Shown here: positions 22,462 through 31,843 of the stretch, piece after piece
How positions within the stretch are numbered: position 1 is the first letter of the stretch
How the letters are laid out: each line of letters begins with the position of its first letter
Source: an uncultured Atopobium sp.
GTDB lineage: Bacteria; Actinomycetota; Coriobacteriia; Coriobacteriales; Atopobiaceae
Reading direction: 5' to 3'
DNA: 37,516 nucleotides
Assembly (NCBI GenBank): GCA_938036925.1
Contig: CALHVU010000055.1
Span: forward strand, 1-37,516
Notes under the pieces: model-generated
Told to the model about the DNA's origin: nothing
Databases searched by the model: none
What the model saw: only the letters and a program-made list of their open reading frames with translations
Translations under genes and position numbers: made by a program

Positions 22462-25419
22462 ATGACATCCAAGTATTCGCAGATGGACAGCGCGTTTTCT
22501 GTTGGTACGCTTCATGCAGAAGACAAGAGCTTTGAGGTAATCTCAGCTGAGTGGGTTAACGAGATTTCTGGTTATGCGTACATCTTTAAGCACATTCCCA
22601 CAGGTGCCCGTCTTATGTGGTTTGCCTGCGACGATGACAACCGCTCGTTTGCCATTGCTTTTAAGACACCTCCTGTAGATCACACCGGCGTCTTCCATAT
22701 TCTGGAGCACTCAGTTCTCTGTGGCTCCGATGCCTATCCTGTTAAGGAGCCGTTTGTTAACCTGCTCAAGACCTCTATGCAGACGTTCTTGAATGCAATG
22801 ACCTACCCTGACAAAACGGTGTACCCTGTGGCCAGCACTAACGTAGCTGACTTGGAAAACCTCATGAGCGTATACCTGGACGCTGTCTTGCATCCTGCAA
22901 TCTATAAGCGCAAGCGCATCTTTGAGCAGGAAGGCTGGCACCTAGAAGCTGACGAGCAGGGCAATCTTAGCTACAACGGCGTTGTCTTCAACGAGATGAA
23001 GGGTGCGCTCTCTGACCCAGATCGCGTGCTCTACGATTCTGTCAGTGAGGCCCTCTTCCCTGATACCGCCTACGGCAAAGAGTCTGGCGGCAAGCCTCGC
23101 GCAATCCCTGAGCTCACCTACGAGAACTTCCTGGACACCCACGCTCGCCACTACGATCTCTCTAACAGCTACACCTTCCTCTACGGCGACCTTGACTGTG
23201 AGCGTGAGCTCTCCTTCATTGCCCAGAGGTTTGCAGCTGCCGAGAAACGCGATGCAGGTGCCCCTAATCCGCTTAACCTGCAGGCACCCGTGTTGCCCGA
23301 GCCTTGCCAGGTCCGCATGAACACCACAGCCGACAACTCCAGCGTTGGCCTGGGTTGTGTGCTTGGAACACCTGACCAGCGCAATAAGATGATGGCAGCA
23401 GATATCTTGTTTGACACCCTCATGGGCTCCAATGAATCCCCGCTCAAGCGTGCAATTCTTGACGCAGAACTTGGCGATGACTTTAGCTACTATCTCTCCG
23501 ATGACCTTGCCCAACCTATGCTCTTCTTGCAGCTCAAAGGCCTTAAGGAGGGCGCAGCTCAGAAGTTCCGTGAGCTGGTAGAAACCACCTGCCAGAAAAT
23601 TGCCGCTGAAGGCATTGATCCAAAGAAGCTCAATGCTTCCATTGCGCTTGCAGAGTTTAACCTGCGCGAGAATGATCAGCCGTACTCAAACGGTATTGAG
23701 TACACGCTGCGTTCGCTTTCAAGCTGGCTCTATGACGACGCACGTCCTTTGGACTACATCCGCTACGAGGACGCCATTGCCTACGTCAAAGAACTTGCAG
23801 CTCAAAAGGGCTTTGAGAAGCTACTTCTAGAGCTCATCTGCAACAGCAAGCACGCTGCTCAGGTTGAGCTTGTCCCTACAGACGAGGGAGAGGCTCAGGA
23901 AGAAGCCGCTGAACTGGCACAACTTCGCTCCACGCTCACTGATGAGGATGTCGAGAAGATCCGCGCAGAGGTAGAGGCGCTGCGTCTGGAGCAAGAAACA
24001 CCTGACGCTCCAGAAGACTTAGCCAAGCTGCCGTCCCTCTCGCTCAGTGATATCGGTGCAGGTAGAGAGCGTCCTGCTGGCTTTGAGGTTGAAGCTCCCC
24101 TGCCGTGCATTGCGCATGAGCTGGACACTCACGGCATTGACTACGTCTACCATTACTTTGATTTGACCCGCGCGGTTACCTTTGAAGAGCTGCCTCTTGT
24201 TGGCATTCTTGCTGAGGTGCTAGGCAAGCTTGATACGGCCACACACACTGCGTCTGAGCTGGATATCCTTATTGAGAGCAACCTTGGTCACCTCTCGTTC
24301 TTCACGGATATTTATGACCGCGACACCCTTGACCAGGCACATCCTGCCTTCATTGTTGCTGCAAGCGCCCTTGCCGAGAAAACCCAGGGGCTTGCAAGCA
24401 TTCCTTCTGAGGTCTGGTCCAGCACGCGTTTTGATGACTTGGGCCGCCTCAAGAACATCTTGATTCAGCGACGCATTGCGCAGGAACAGTACTTTGTAGG
24501 CGCTGGTCATACTGCCGCGCAGAATAAGGCTTTGACCTCCTATTCTGCTGCTAGCCGCGTAAACGATGCACTGGCAGGCGTTGGCTTCTACGAGTACCTA
24601 AAGAACCTGCTTGCCAACTGGGATGAGCGCGCTCCTCAGCTTGCAAAAGACCTGGATGCGCTTACTTGTAAGATTTTCCGTGCGGACAACGTCACCGTCA
24701 GCTTTACTGGCTCCACTCAGAGCCGTGAGGCATTCTGGCAGACAGCAGGAGACCTTGGCCTCAAGAAGGGCAATGAATCGCAGGTAGACAGTGCAACGCA
24801 GACACTTGTTGTCCCTGAAGGCAAGCTGCAGCGCGTGGCCTACCTCATTCCGTCAAACGTTTCCTACGTTGGTCTCTCCTATCCAAACGTTGCCCACGCA
24901 ACCAATGAACAGCAGGGTAACTGGCTCATTGCTACCAGAGTTCTTGGTCTTGATTACCTGTGGAACGAAGTCCGCGTTAAGGGCGGAGCTTATGGCGTCA
25001 TGTTCAGAAACTCTATTGCTGGCCTGCAGAGCTTTGTCTCCTACCGAGACCCTGCGCTTGATGCAACCCTTGACCGCTATGCTGGTGCAGGTAGCTGGCT
25101 CTCTGAGTGGACTCCAGACGCTGATGAATTTGAGGGCTACGTAGTTGCCTCTGTTGCTGGCGTTGACGCTCCTGTCCCCGCTCGCACGCTTGCTCGCAGG
25201 CAAGACATTGAGTACTTCAACCACCGTGATCCAGAGCGTCTTCTTAAACTTCGCGAGAAAATCCTTCACGTCCAGGTAGAAGACATCAAGGCGCTGGGAA
25301 GTACCATGCCTCAAAGCTATGATGACCTCTCGATTGTTGTCTTTGGCGCAAAGGATTCCATTGAAGCCTCCAAGCTTGGTCTTGAGGTTGTCGACCTCTT
25401 TGGCGGTCAGGAGAACTAG
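22462..25419 (+). CDS. M16C family zinc metalloprotease (presequence protease-like)
   Basis: A 985-aa insulinase-family peptidase of the M16C type, which forms a two-half chamber that degrades peptides. The inverted zinc motif HILEH is at residues 79-83 and the third ligand is Glu178 in FNEMKG. The C-terminal half has the expected Arg/Tyr substrate-binding region (NEVRVKGGAYGVM). Length and layout match bacterial homologues of PreP/Cym1. No signal peptide is visible, so it is presumably cytoplasmic. The ATG at 22462 has a poor ribosome site; an in-frame ATG seven codons later is an alternative. The interval before it holds an imperfect stem (22372-22377 with 22397-22402) of unknown meaning. 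Confidence 0.93.
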   Translation: MTSKYSQMDSAFSVGTLHAEDKSFEVISAEWVNEISGYAYIFKHIPTGARLMWFACDDDNRSFAIAFKTPPVDHTGVFHILEHSVLCGSDAYPVKEPFVNLLKTSMQTFLNAMTYPDKTVYPVASTNVADLENLMSVYLDAVLHPAIYKRKRIFEQEGWHLEADEQGNLSYNGVVFNEMKGALSDPDRVLYDSVSEALFPDTAYGKESGGKPRAIPELTYENFLDTHARHYDLSNSYTFLYGDLDCERELSFIAQRFAAAEKRDAGAPNPLNLQAPVLPEPCQVRMNTTADNSSVGLGCVLGTPDQRNKMMAADILFDTLMGSNESPLKRAILDAELGDDFSYYLSDDLAQPMLFLQLKGLKEGAAQKFRELVETTCQKIAAEGIDPKKLNASIALAEFNLRENDQPYSNGIEYTLRSLSSWLYDDARPLDYIRYEDAIAYVKELAAQKGFEKLLLELICNSKHAAQVELVPTDEGEAQEEAAELAQLRSTLTDEDVEKIRAEVEALRLEQETPDAPEDLAKLPSLSLSDIGAGRERPAGFEVEAPLPCIAHELDTHGIDYVYHYFDLTRAVTFEELPLVGILAEVLGKLDTATHTASELDILIESNLGHLSFFTDIYDRDTLDQAHPAFIVAASALAEKTQGLASIPSEVWSSTRFDDLGRLKNILIQRRIAQEQYFVGAGHTAAQNKALTSYSAASRVNDALAGVGFYEYLKNLLANWDERAPQLAKDLDALTCKIFRADNVTVSFTGSTQSREAFWQTAGDLGLKKGNESQVDSATQTLVVPEGKLQRVAYLIPSNVSYVGLSYPNVAHATNEQQGNWLIATRVLGLDYLWNEVRVKGGAYGVMFRNSIAGLQSFVSYRDPALDATLDRYAGAGSWLSEWTPDADEFEGYVVASVAGVDAPVPARTLARRQDIEYFNHRDPERLLKLREKILHVQVEDIKALGSTMPQSYDDLSIVVFGAKDSIEASKLGLEVVDLFGGQEN

Positions 25420-25443
25420 GCCTAGTAGCTGCAACAAAAACGT

Positions 25444-25480
25444 AAAAGCCCTGTCATACACGCGTATGACAGGGCTTTTC
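25444..25480. terminator. Bidirectional terminator between M16C and ABC exporter genes
   Basis: A perfect 16-bp stem (25444-25459 with 25464-25479) with a four-base loop. AAAA on one side and TTTT on the other give a T run in both directions. It lies between convergent genes. Confidence 0.95.
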
Positions 25481-25541
25481 TTGTGAAGTATGAGGTGCAG
25501 CTAGATGGTCTTCTCGCCAGATGACGCGCTTAGGCAGTGGG

Positions 25542-28500
25542 CTACTCGCTTCTTAGTGCCTGAACTGGATCGGACTTAGCCGCCCTACCTGCAGGAATAA
25601 GACCTGCAAGAAGTGTTAGAGCAACGCTAATCAGAATCAAAATGAGCGCACCATTCAGCGGCAAGACCACCAAATTGTCCACGTTAAACATGGCTTTGAC
25701 CACAGCATTTGCGGGCAAAATGAGTAGCTGCGTAATGCCAATACCCATAACACCAGAGATGAGACCTTCGATAAACGTCTCAGCATTGAATACGTTGGCA
25801 ATGTCTCGCCTGGAAGCACCAATAGAGCGCAGAATACCAATCTCTTTTTTACGTTCAAGGACCGAGATAAACGTAATGATGCCAATCATTATGCTCGAAA
25901 CAACAAGCGAGATGGAAACAAACGCAATCAGCATGGCCGAAATCATATCAACAATCAGCGTAACGGAGCTCATCAGCGCGCCGACAATGTCGGTATAGGT
26001 AATTACCTTAGACTCCTCACCAGCTGCCTTTGCATCCGCATTGTATTTATTAAGAATTTCAACAATCTTTTCTTTACTTGCAAAGTCTTTCGGATAAATG
26101 TTGATTGACGTGGGCTTATTAAGGTCCGCGTATCCCATCTTGGTAAGATTTGACTCATACGTTGCGGGTGCTGTGCGCAGCATTGACGCAGCAATAGCTG
26201 CCAACTGCGATGGATCAGCATTGAGTTTGAAGGCACTTGCCAGAATTGACTGATCTACCTGCATAGCATTAGACATATTTGCCGCAACGCCCTGCATAGC
26301 TGCATTGAGAGCTCCTGCAATCTGACCCTGCATCCTCGAAGCAACCTGCGTCATTACGCTTGTCAACGCGGACTGTACATATGCGCTCATAGCACGCGTA
26401 ATAGCTGTAGAAAGTGCACTTGCAATCTGTGATTGATAAGCGCTCATAAGCCTCTGGGAAACCTCGGCCTGGACGCTTGGAAGGTCTGGATTGGTGCCCA
26501 GTTTATTTGCCAAAGCAGTAACCAACTGTTGCTGCAAGTCATCGGTATCAATTGCAGAAGAAACTGTAGTTACTATCTGCGTACGTACCTGGTCCGTTGC
26601 TAAGTAATCAGCCATGGTCTTGCCAGGGTTAGCAGCACTCCAAGAATTCCATCCCAGAGCAATGTTGTCCATGAGTGAAGAAATAGCAGCTTGTCCGCCT
26701 GGTTTGAAATTAACAGTAATGCCAGAAAGAATCTGCTGAATATCTGTCGCAGAGAGCTCTGGGAAAGCCACCGCCAACGCAGCTGGATCAAGCGAAGACG
26801 TAACAGAAGACAGAACATCGCTATCAGACAAATTAAGCTGTGACGGATCAAAAGCAGGTAACTGCACGTCAGAAAGGTCAAGCGAGGACATATCCAAGCC
26901 AGACAGATTAATTGACGAGAAGTTCAGCGCCTGTGGATTAAAGTTGAACGCCGAGGAAAGCGCATTCGAATCAACGGAAATGAGAGAGCCAATAGAAAGT
27001 CCCTCAGAAGTTTGACCGTTCTTCTCGTCCTCAAAGGTTTTACCAGTGAAAACGTCAACATCTGGACGATTCATTTGGTCCTGGACAATAGGAGAAGCTG
27101 CCGCATCAGCAATCATTTTCTGAGTCAGTTGCGGCGTGTAGTAAATGCCTTCTGAGAGCGCTCCTGTGGTAGTTGGATCTTTTGCCTGGACAACACCAAC
27201 AATATGCAGGTCAGGCGCATTAGAAACAAGGTCATTCATGTATGTCTGGTCGTCAGACTTATCCGTCCAGACGCCAAGATTGCCATCCCAAACATAGCGC
27301 TGGTTGGGCATAACCAACTTAAATGTTGGAGACATCAGCTGCTCATAGGTGTACGTGCTATCAGACTCTTCGATAGTGCCTGATTCTCCACTTGCAATTT
27401 TATCAACAGTAGAGCGCAGACCAGCATAATCACGCAGGCCAAGCGTGTACTCCAAAAAGTCATCCATGGTGCCGTTTGGACGCAGTACCAGAACAGCCTC
27501 ATTCCAAGCAGTCGGCCATCTACCAGCACGAACCGTATAGCGGTCCTCGTAAATGGAAGGATTTCCCGGAAGCTCACTAAACAGCGTGGTACTTGCAAAT
27601 GAAGCAAGCGGACTATATGACGGAATCTTAGGCGACACCTTAGAGAAGGTAACATCTGGCTGCACCTGAACAGGATTAGAAGAGCCAGAGTCCGCGCCTG
27701 CTGGCAGGTAGATGAAGGGGCTTACGGAATAGCCATAGGTAATAGCACTGGCATACGTGTTAATGCCGCCACCATTATTGTCGAGAAAAGCCTTCAAGCT
27801 GGTCAGATCATTGGACCCGATGCTTTCTGCCTGCATCCCCAACCTATTATTGGTAGGAATAGCGCCCTCAGCAGGCTGGTTTTCTAGCTTTGCAGCTTCT
27901 GCGTTTTTCTGGTTTTGCGTCATCTCGCTTTGTGCATCTTGCGTTTGAGAATCAGCCGAGTCAGAACTGCTACCACTTCCAGAAATAAAGGAAGAAATAT
28001 TAACGGACTGCTCAGAGATGGTGAGTGGGTACATTGAAAGCGTATCTTCCTCAACCTTCTTGATGTACTCGTTTGCACCATTTGCCAGTGCCAGAATTGC
28101 CGCAATACCAATAATGCCAATTGAACCTGCAAACGCTGTCATAAGCGTGCGGCCCTTTTTGGTCATGAGGTTATTAAACGAGAGACCCAGTGCAGTCAGA
28201 AGCGACATGGAGGTTTTTCGGGAAGGCTTAGCTTCTCGATGAGCAACGCTCTCAACATCAAATGGATCTGAATCCGCAGTTACCTGGCCATCTGCTAGCT
28301 CAACAATACGCGTTGCGTACTGGTGAGCTAGCTCAGGATTATGCGTAACCATAATGACCAAACGGTCCTTGGCTACCTCTTTAAGCAAGTCCATTACTTG
28401 CACAGATGTTGAAGAGTCAAGTGCACCCGTTGGCTCATCTGCCAACAAAATCTCTGGGTCGTTTACCAGCGCACGAGCAATAGCCACACGCTGCATCTGT

Positions 28501-28934
28501 CCGCCAGAGAGCTGGTTTGGACGCTTGTTTGCATGTGCTTTGAGGCCAACCTTATCAAGTGCTTCAAGAGCACGTTCGTGACGCTCTGTCTTGGGAACAC
28601 CAGAGAGCGTCAACGCAAGTTCAACATTGCTTACCACGCTTTGATGAGGAATAAGGTTATAGGCCTGGAATACAAAACCAATGCGGTTGTTTCTATAGGT
28701 ATCCCAGTCTCGCTCTTTGAACTTCTTGGTAGAAATACCATCTACCAGCAAGTCTCCAGAATCAAAGCGATCAAGACCGCCAATGACATTGAGCATAGTA
28801 GTCTTACCCGAGCCCGAAGGGCCAAGGATTGCTACAAACTCGTTATCTCTAAACGCAACGGAAATATGGTCCATTGCAGTTTGTTCAAATCCACCAGTGT
28901 TGTAACGCTTTGAAATACCTTTAAGCTCAAGCAC
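25542..28934 (-). CDS. MacB-type ABC transporter, fused ATPase and FtsX-like permease
   Basis: A 1130-aa protein. The N-terminal ATPase (1-225) has Walker A GPSGSGKT (38-45), signature LSGGQMQR (142-149), Walker B ILLADE (162-167) and the LolD/MacB-type QAYNLIPHQSV. A first membrane segment lies at about 264-286. A very large extracytoplasmic region (about 290-980) follows, including a Leu/Ser/Asp-rich repeat-like stretch at about 660-710 and an Ala/Gln/Met-rich helical stretch after it. Three membrane segments at the C-terminus carry LERKKEIGILRSIGASRRDI, the FtsX hallmark. This architecture is typical of envelope-acting ABC systems (export, lipoprotein or peptide handling). The start is the GTG at 28934 with a weak AGAAAG-type site. 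It is probably in one transcript with the membrane protein upstream (47-base gap). Confidence 0.9.
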   Translation of the reverse strand: MLELKGISKRYNTGGFEQTAMDHISVAFRDNEFVAILGPSGSGKTTMLNVIGGLDRFDSGDLLVDGISTKKFKERDWDTYRNNRIGFVFQAYNLIPHQSVVSNVELALTLSGVPKTERHERALEALDKVGLKAHANKRPNQLSGGQMQRVAIARALVNDPEILLADEPTGALDSSTSVQVMDLLKEVAKDRLVIMVTHNPELAHQYATRIVELADGQVTADSDPFDVESVAHREAKPSRKTSMSLLTALGLSFNNLMTKKGRTLMTAFAGSIGIIGIAAILALANGANEYIKKVEEDTLSMYPLTISEQSVNISSFISGSGSSSDSADSQTQDAQSEMTQNQKNAEAAKLENQPAEGAIPTNNRLGMQAESIGSNDLTSLKAFLDNNGGGINTYASAITYGYSVSPFIYLPAGADSGSSNPVQVQPDVTFSKVSPKIPSYSPLASFASTTLFSELPGNPSIYEDRYTVRAGRWPTAWNEAVLVLRPNGTMDDFLEYTLGLRDYAGLRSTVDKIASGESGTIEESDSTYTYEQLMSPTFKLVMPNQRYVWDGNLGVWTDKSDDQTYMNDLVSNAPDLHIVGVVQAKDPTTTGALSEGIYYTPQLTQKMIADAAASPIVQDQMNRPDVDVFTGKTFEDEKNGQTSEGLSIGSLISVDSNALSSAFNFNPQALNFSSINLSGLDMSSLDLSDVQLPAFDPSQLNLSDSDVLSSVTSSLDPAALAVAFPELSATDIQQILSGITVNFKPGGQAAISSLMDNIALGWNSWSAANPGKTMADYLATDQVRTQIVTTVSSAIDTDDLQQQLVTALANKLGTNPDLPSVQAEVSQRLMSAYQSQIASALSTAITRAMSAYVQSALTSVMTQVASRMQGQIAGALNAAMQGVAANMSNAMQVDQSILASAFKLNADPSQLAAIAASMLRTAPATYESNLTKMGYADLNKPTSINIYPKDFASKEKIVEILNKYNADAKAAGEESKVITYTDIVGALMSSVTLIVDMISAMLIAFVSISLVVSSIMIGIITFISVLERKKEIGILRSIGASRRDIANVFNAETFIEGLISGVMGIGITQLLILPANAVVKAMFNVDNLVVLPLNGALILILISVALTLLAGLIPAGRAAKSDPVQALRSE

Positions 28935-28981
28935 AGGTTACTTCTTTCTTGTTGGGCTATCTGGAACGCGGAGTTGTACCG

Positions 28982-29503
28982 TTAGTTGACTGCATCTCCG
29001 TCGGTTGTATCGGTATCAGCGGCATCGGTCTTCTCGCCAGCAGCTTTCTGAGCAGCTGTATCTTCTGCAAATGGGTCAGCGGTAATGTCTTCAATAACCT
29101 TCTGCTGAGCCCAGCTCAAGCCGTAGAGCAGGCCAAAGAGTGCCCAGAACCATGGTGCATAGAGCATGACAACCATAAGGATTGCAAAAAGTCCTCGGAG
29201 AAGAACCCAAGGAAGCACCACAATCAGGAAGAAAAAGAATGGCAGCACAAAAAGGATTCCAGCAAGCGTGCGCAGCACAACTGCCACTGTCTTAGTTACC
29301 GAGAAGCCGGTATTGCGTGCTATAAGCAGGCCCACCAGGCCAGCAATGCCAAAATACAGCATGATTGGCGCAACAAAATAGGAATAGAACAGCGGTGTAG
29401 AAGGGTCTTGAGGCAGCGTTTGCCTCAGAACCATCAAAACAATTCCCAAAACCGTCAAAACGCCAAGAAATGATGCGTTTCCAATAAAAGTCTTTTTCGT
29501 CAT
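28982..29503 (-). CDS. Four-pass membrane protein of unknown function
   Basis: A 173-aa protein with four hydrophobic segments (about 10-28, 42-62, 74-100 and 104-130) and an acidic Ala/Asp/Thr-rich C-terminal tail of about 35 residues. I do not recognise the family. The start ATG at 29503 has AAAGGAG six bases upstream. The gene precedes the MacB-type exporter by 47 bases on the same strand, so the two are likely co-expressed and could work together; this is inference. The GGCGAGAA octamer occurs in the tail region as Gly-Glu-Lys. Confidence 0.75.
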   Translation of the reverse strand: MTKKTFIGNASFLGVLTVLGIVLMVLRQTLPQDPSTPLFYSYFVAPIMLYFGIAGLVGLLIARNTGFSVTKTVAVVLRTLAGILFVLPFFFFLIVVLPWVLLRGLFAILMVVMLYAPWFWALFGLLYGLSWAQQKVIEDITADPFAEDTAAQKAAGEKTDAADTDTTDGDAVN

Positions 29504-29647
29504 AGTTAACTCCTTTGATAAGGGGTATTAAGTATAGTGTAACTAGTACCTTGTTCCCGACCTTGTCTATTTCATACGCGGGATGTGGCTAAAACCGCTG
29601 CTCTCCATATGTTTCAAGGTCAAACATTTGAATTAGAGGAGTTTTTC

Positions 29648-31093
29648 ATGACTGATGCAGAACTCAAAGCAAGCGCCGAGGCGTTTGTTAACGAGCACTG
29701 GGAAGAGATTATTGAGGATATCCGCTACCTTGTGCAGGTAGAGTCCGTTGAGGATCTGTCTCTAGCAGAGCCTGGCAAGCCTTGGGGTCCAAAGTCTTAT
29801 GAGGCACTTCGCCGCGGCCTTGAGATTGCAGAGCGCCTGGGTCTTGAGACTACAGATGTAGACGGTTACCTGGGCTTTGGTGACCTTCCTGGTGAGTCCG
29901 AGAAGTATCTTGCTACCATCGCTCACTCCGATATTGTCCCTCTGGGCAAGGGTTGGACGGTAGACCCGCTTGATGTTACCCGTCGCGAGGGCTTCATCCT
30001 GGGTCGTGGTGTTCTTGACGATAAGGGCCCTCTTGCCCTCTCGCTCTGGGCAGCTCACTACTTTGTTGAGCAGGTCAAAAAGACTGGCAAGAAGCTTCCT
30101 TACACCCTGCGTGCCATCGTTGGTAACAACGAGGAGACCGGCATGGGTGACGTCCCTTATTACCTCTCCAAGTATCCAGAGCCAGCATTCTGCTTCACGC
30201 CAGACGCTGAGTTCCCCCTTATCTGCGGCGAGAAGGGCGTGTACCACGCTCAGTTCACTTCTCCAAAGATTGCTGGCACACACAGCGAGAAGATCGTTGA
30301 GCTTGACGGTGGCACCGTACCTAACGCAATTCCAGGACTTGCAAGCGCACTTGTTCGCGCTGACGCTTCTACCTTGGCTGATACTGATTCCATCAAGGTT
30401 GAGGACGCAGGTGTTGAAGATGATGGCACCAAACTTGCCCGCATTAACGCAACAGGTAAGGGTGGACACGCTTCCATGCCTGAGGGAACTGTCAACGCAA
30501 TTGGCCTGCTTGTGACCTATCTGCTTGATAACAACATCTGCGGAGAGGCAGAACGTGACTTCTTGACCTTCTCACAGCAGCTTTGCTCAACTACTGACGG
30601 TACTGGAACTGGTATCCAGAGCACTGATGACAAGTTTGGTCCTCTGACCTGCATCTCTGGTACTATCCGTACCAAGGGTGACGTCTACGTACAGACTATT
30701 GACTCCCGCTATCCAACCTCAACCACTGGCGAGGCAATTACTGCTCGCATGACTGAGCTTGGTGAGGCTCATGGTTGCACCTTTGAGGTTCTTTCCGATG
30801 CAGTTCCTTTCTACATTGACCCAAGCTCTCCTGAGATTACTACCCTTCTTGATACGTTCCATGAGTACACAGGAAGCAAAGAGCAGGCGTTTGTTATCGG
30901 TGGCGGCACCTATGCACGTCACTTTAAGCGTGCCGTTGCCTTTGGTCCTTATGACAGCAAAGCTGCAAAAGACCTGCCTGAGTGGGTTGGTATGGAGCAC
31001 GGTCCTGACGAGGGAATCTCCGAGGAATGGCTCAAGCGTGCTCTTAAGATCTACATTGTCAGCATTGCTCGCCTGATGCAGCTTGACCTGTAA
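29648..31093 (+). CDS. M20 family dipeptidase (PepV/Sapep-like)
   Basis: A 481-aa zinc-dependent dipeptidase of the M20 family. The metal site is visible as AHSDIVPLGKGW, GRGVLDDKGPLA, NNEETGMGD and FTPDAEFPLICGEKG, with the C-terminal ligand His in GGGTYARHF. The lid domain lies between, with GGHASMPEGT. The open frame begins at 29585, but the ATG at 29648 has AGAGGAG six bases upstream and matches the family start, so I use it. Cytoplasmic cleavage of imported dipeptides fits the other peptidases in the window. It is a single gene; the next 750 bases are non-coding. Confidence 0.94.
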   Translation: MTDAELKASAEAFVNEHWEEIIEDIRYLVQVESVEDLSLAEPGKPWGPKSYEALRRGLEIAERLGLETTDVDGYLGFGDLPGESEKYLATIAHSDIVPLGKGWTVDPLDVTRREGFILGRGVLDDKGPLALSLWAAHYFVEQVKKTGKKLPYTLRAIVGNNEETGMGDVPYYLSKYPEPAFCFTPDAEFPLICGEKGVYHAQFTSPKIAGTHSEKIVELDGGTVPNAIPGLASALVRADASTLADTDSIKVEDAGVEDDGTKLARINATGKGGHASMPEGTVNAIGLLVTYLLDNNICGEAERDFLTFSQQLCSTTDGTGTGIQSTDDKFGPLTCISGTIRTKGDVYVQTIDSRYPTSTTGEAITARMTELGEAHGCTFEVLSDAVPFYIDPSSPEITTLLDTFHEYTGSKEQAFVIGGGTYARHFKRAVAFGPYDSKAAKDLPEWVGMEHGPDEGISEEWLKRALKIYIVSIARLMQLDL

Positions 31094-31147
31094 AGCTATA
31101 AACAACAAAATCGCTGAAAACAAAGCCTCTGTATTCCATTTGATTTG

Positions 31148-31187
31148 ACTGCCTCCCATTTCTTGGACATAAGAAATGGGAGGCAGT
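31148..31187. repeat. Long hairpin A
   Basis: A perfect 17-bp stem (31148-31164 with 31171-31187) with the loop GGACAT. No T run follows on either strand. The right arm and the bases just after it, AAGAAATGGGAGGCAGTTCA, are repeated in hairpin B about 410 bases on. Confidence 0.8.
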
Positions 31188-31429
31188 TCATATGCGGGGG
31201 ATTTGATTCTGCAGCGTGTTAGCGTCGGCTTTTAGGCCTGGCGCACAAAATAGCGCAGCTTTGGTAGGTTCTGCCGAAGAATCGACATGTTCTTAATCAA
31301 GATAGCAGGCAGCTAGGCGGTCGCACTACCTGATATGCATCTCTATGCATAAACTTCATCTAATATGCTTAAACATGAATAGACTTATATAAGAAATTTA
31401 ACTATCGATAAATTCTGTATCTACGGAAC

Positions 31430-31554
31430 ACACCTAAGTCAGATATTCTGCTCAGATGGGGGCATATTACACTTCTAAGTCAGATAATCTGCACGTTTGA
31501 GGTATTTTCAGCGTCATGTATACGTCTTTTTAACAGATTATCCGACTTAGGTGT
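31430..31554. repeat. Three copies of a 21-base motif, two direct and one inverted
   Basis: Copies at 31430-31450 and 31471-31491 (plus) and 31534-31554 (minus) share a core CTAAGTCAGATAATCTG. The first and third agree at 19 of 21 positions, the first and second at 18 of 21. The core contains the palindrome CAGAT-N-ATCTG. Such an arrangement suits a protein binding region or the ends of a small element. Confidence 0.7.
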
Positions 31555-31560
31555 GTTTTG

Positions 31561-31602
31561 AACTGACTCCCATTTCTCGTGTCCAAGAAATGGGAGGCAG
31601 TT
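31561..31602. repeat. Long hairpin B, partial copy of hairpin A
   Basis: Stem AACTG, an A-G mismatch, then 11 bp (CTCCCATTTCT with AGAAATGGGAG), loop CGTGTCCA. It shares the right arm and flank with hairpin A. It also contains a TTCTCG copy of the dispersed motif in its loop side. Confidence 0.75.
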
Positions 31603-31843
31603 CATTTGACGTGGGGGCTTTTTCTATCTTGCGGCAGCTTGACCGTGGGCTGACCGCTGGTTGGCCACTGGTTGGCCGCAACCTAATCGCAACCTAATCG
31701 CAGCCAATACCGTTCAAGAAAATTATCTCAAAAAGTGGACAAAAGTCCTTATTTTTATTTTAGGGAGCAGGTACAATTACTCAAACTTAAGCCAAAACTG
31801 TCCTGTAATGAGGACTCACGAAGCAAGAACAGCGAGGTCTCGT

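Larger units (their letters stand above)
31094..31843. other. Repeat-rich non-coding interval upstream of the Crp-type gene
   Basis: No convincing gene. It holds two related long hairpins (31148-31187 and 31561-31602), three copies of a 21-base motif between them, and an AT-rich stretch around 31320-31420. A weak -10 for the regulator (TACAAT, 31772-31777) lies near the end. A short minus-strand frame ending at about 31232 reads like the last 25 residues of a protein and may be a relict. Confidence 0.6.

Noticed and set aside
31430..31554. CRISPR array
   Set aside because: Only three copies, one inverted, with unequal spacing and no cas genes nearby.
31094..31660. Insertion sequence
   Set aside because: Inverted repeats are present but there is no transposase frame and no clear target duplication.
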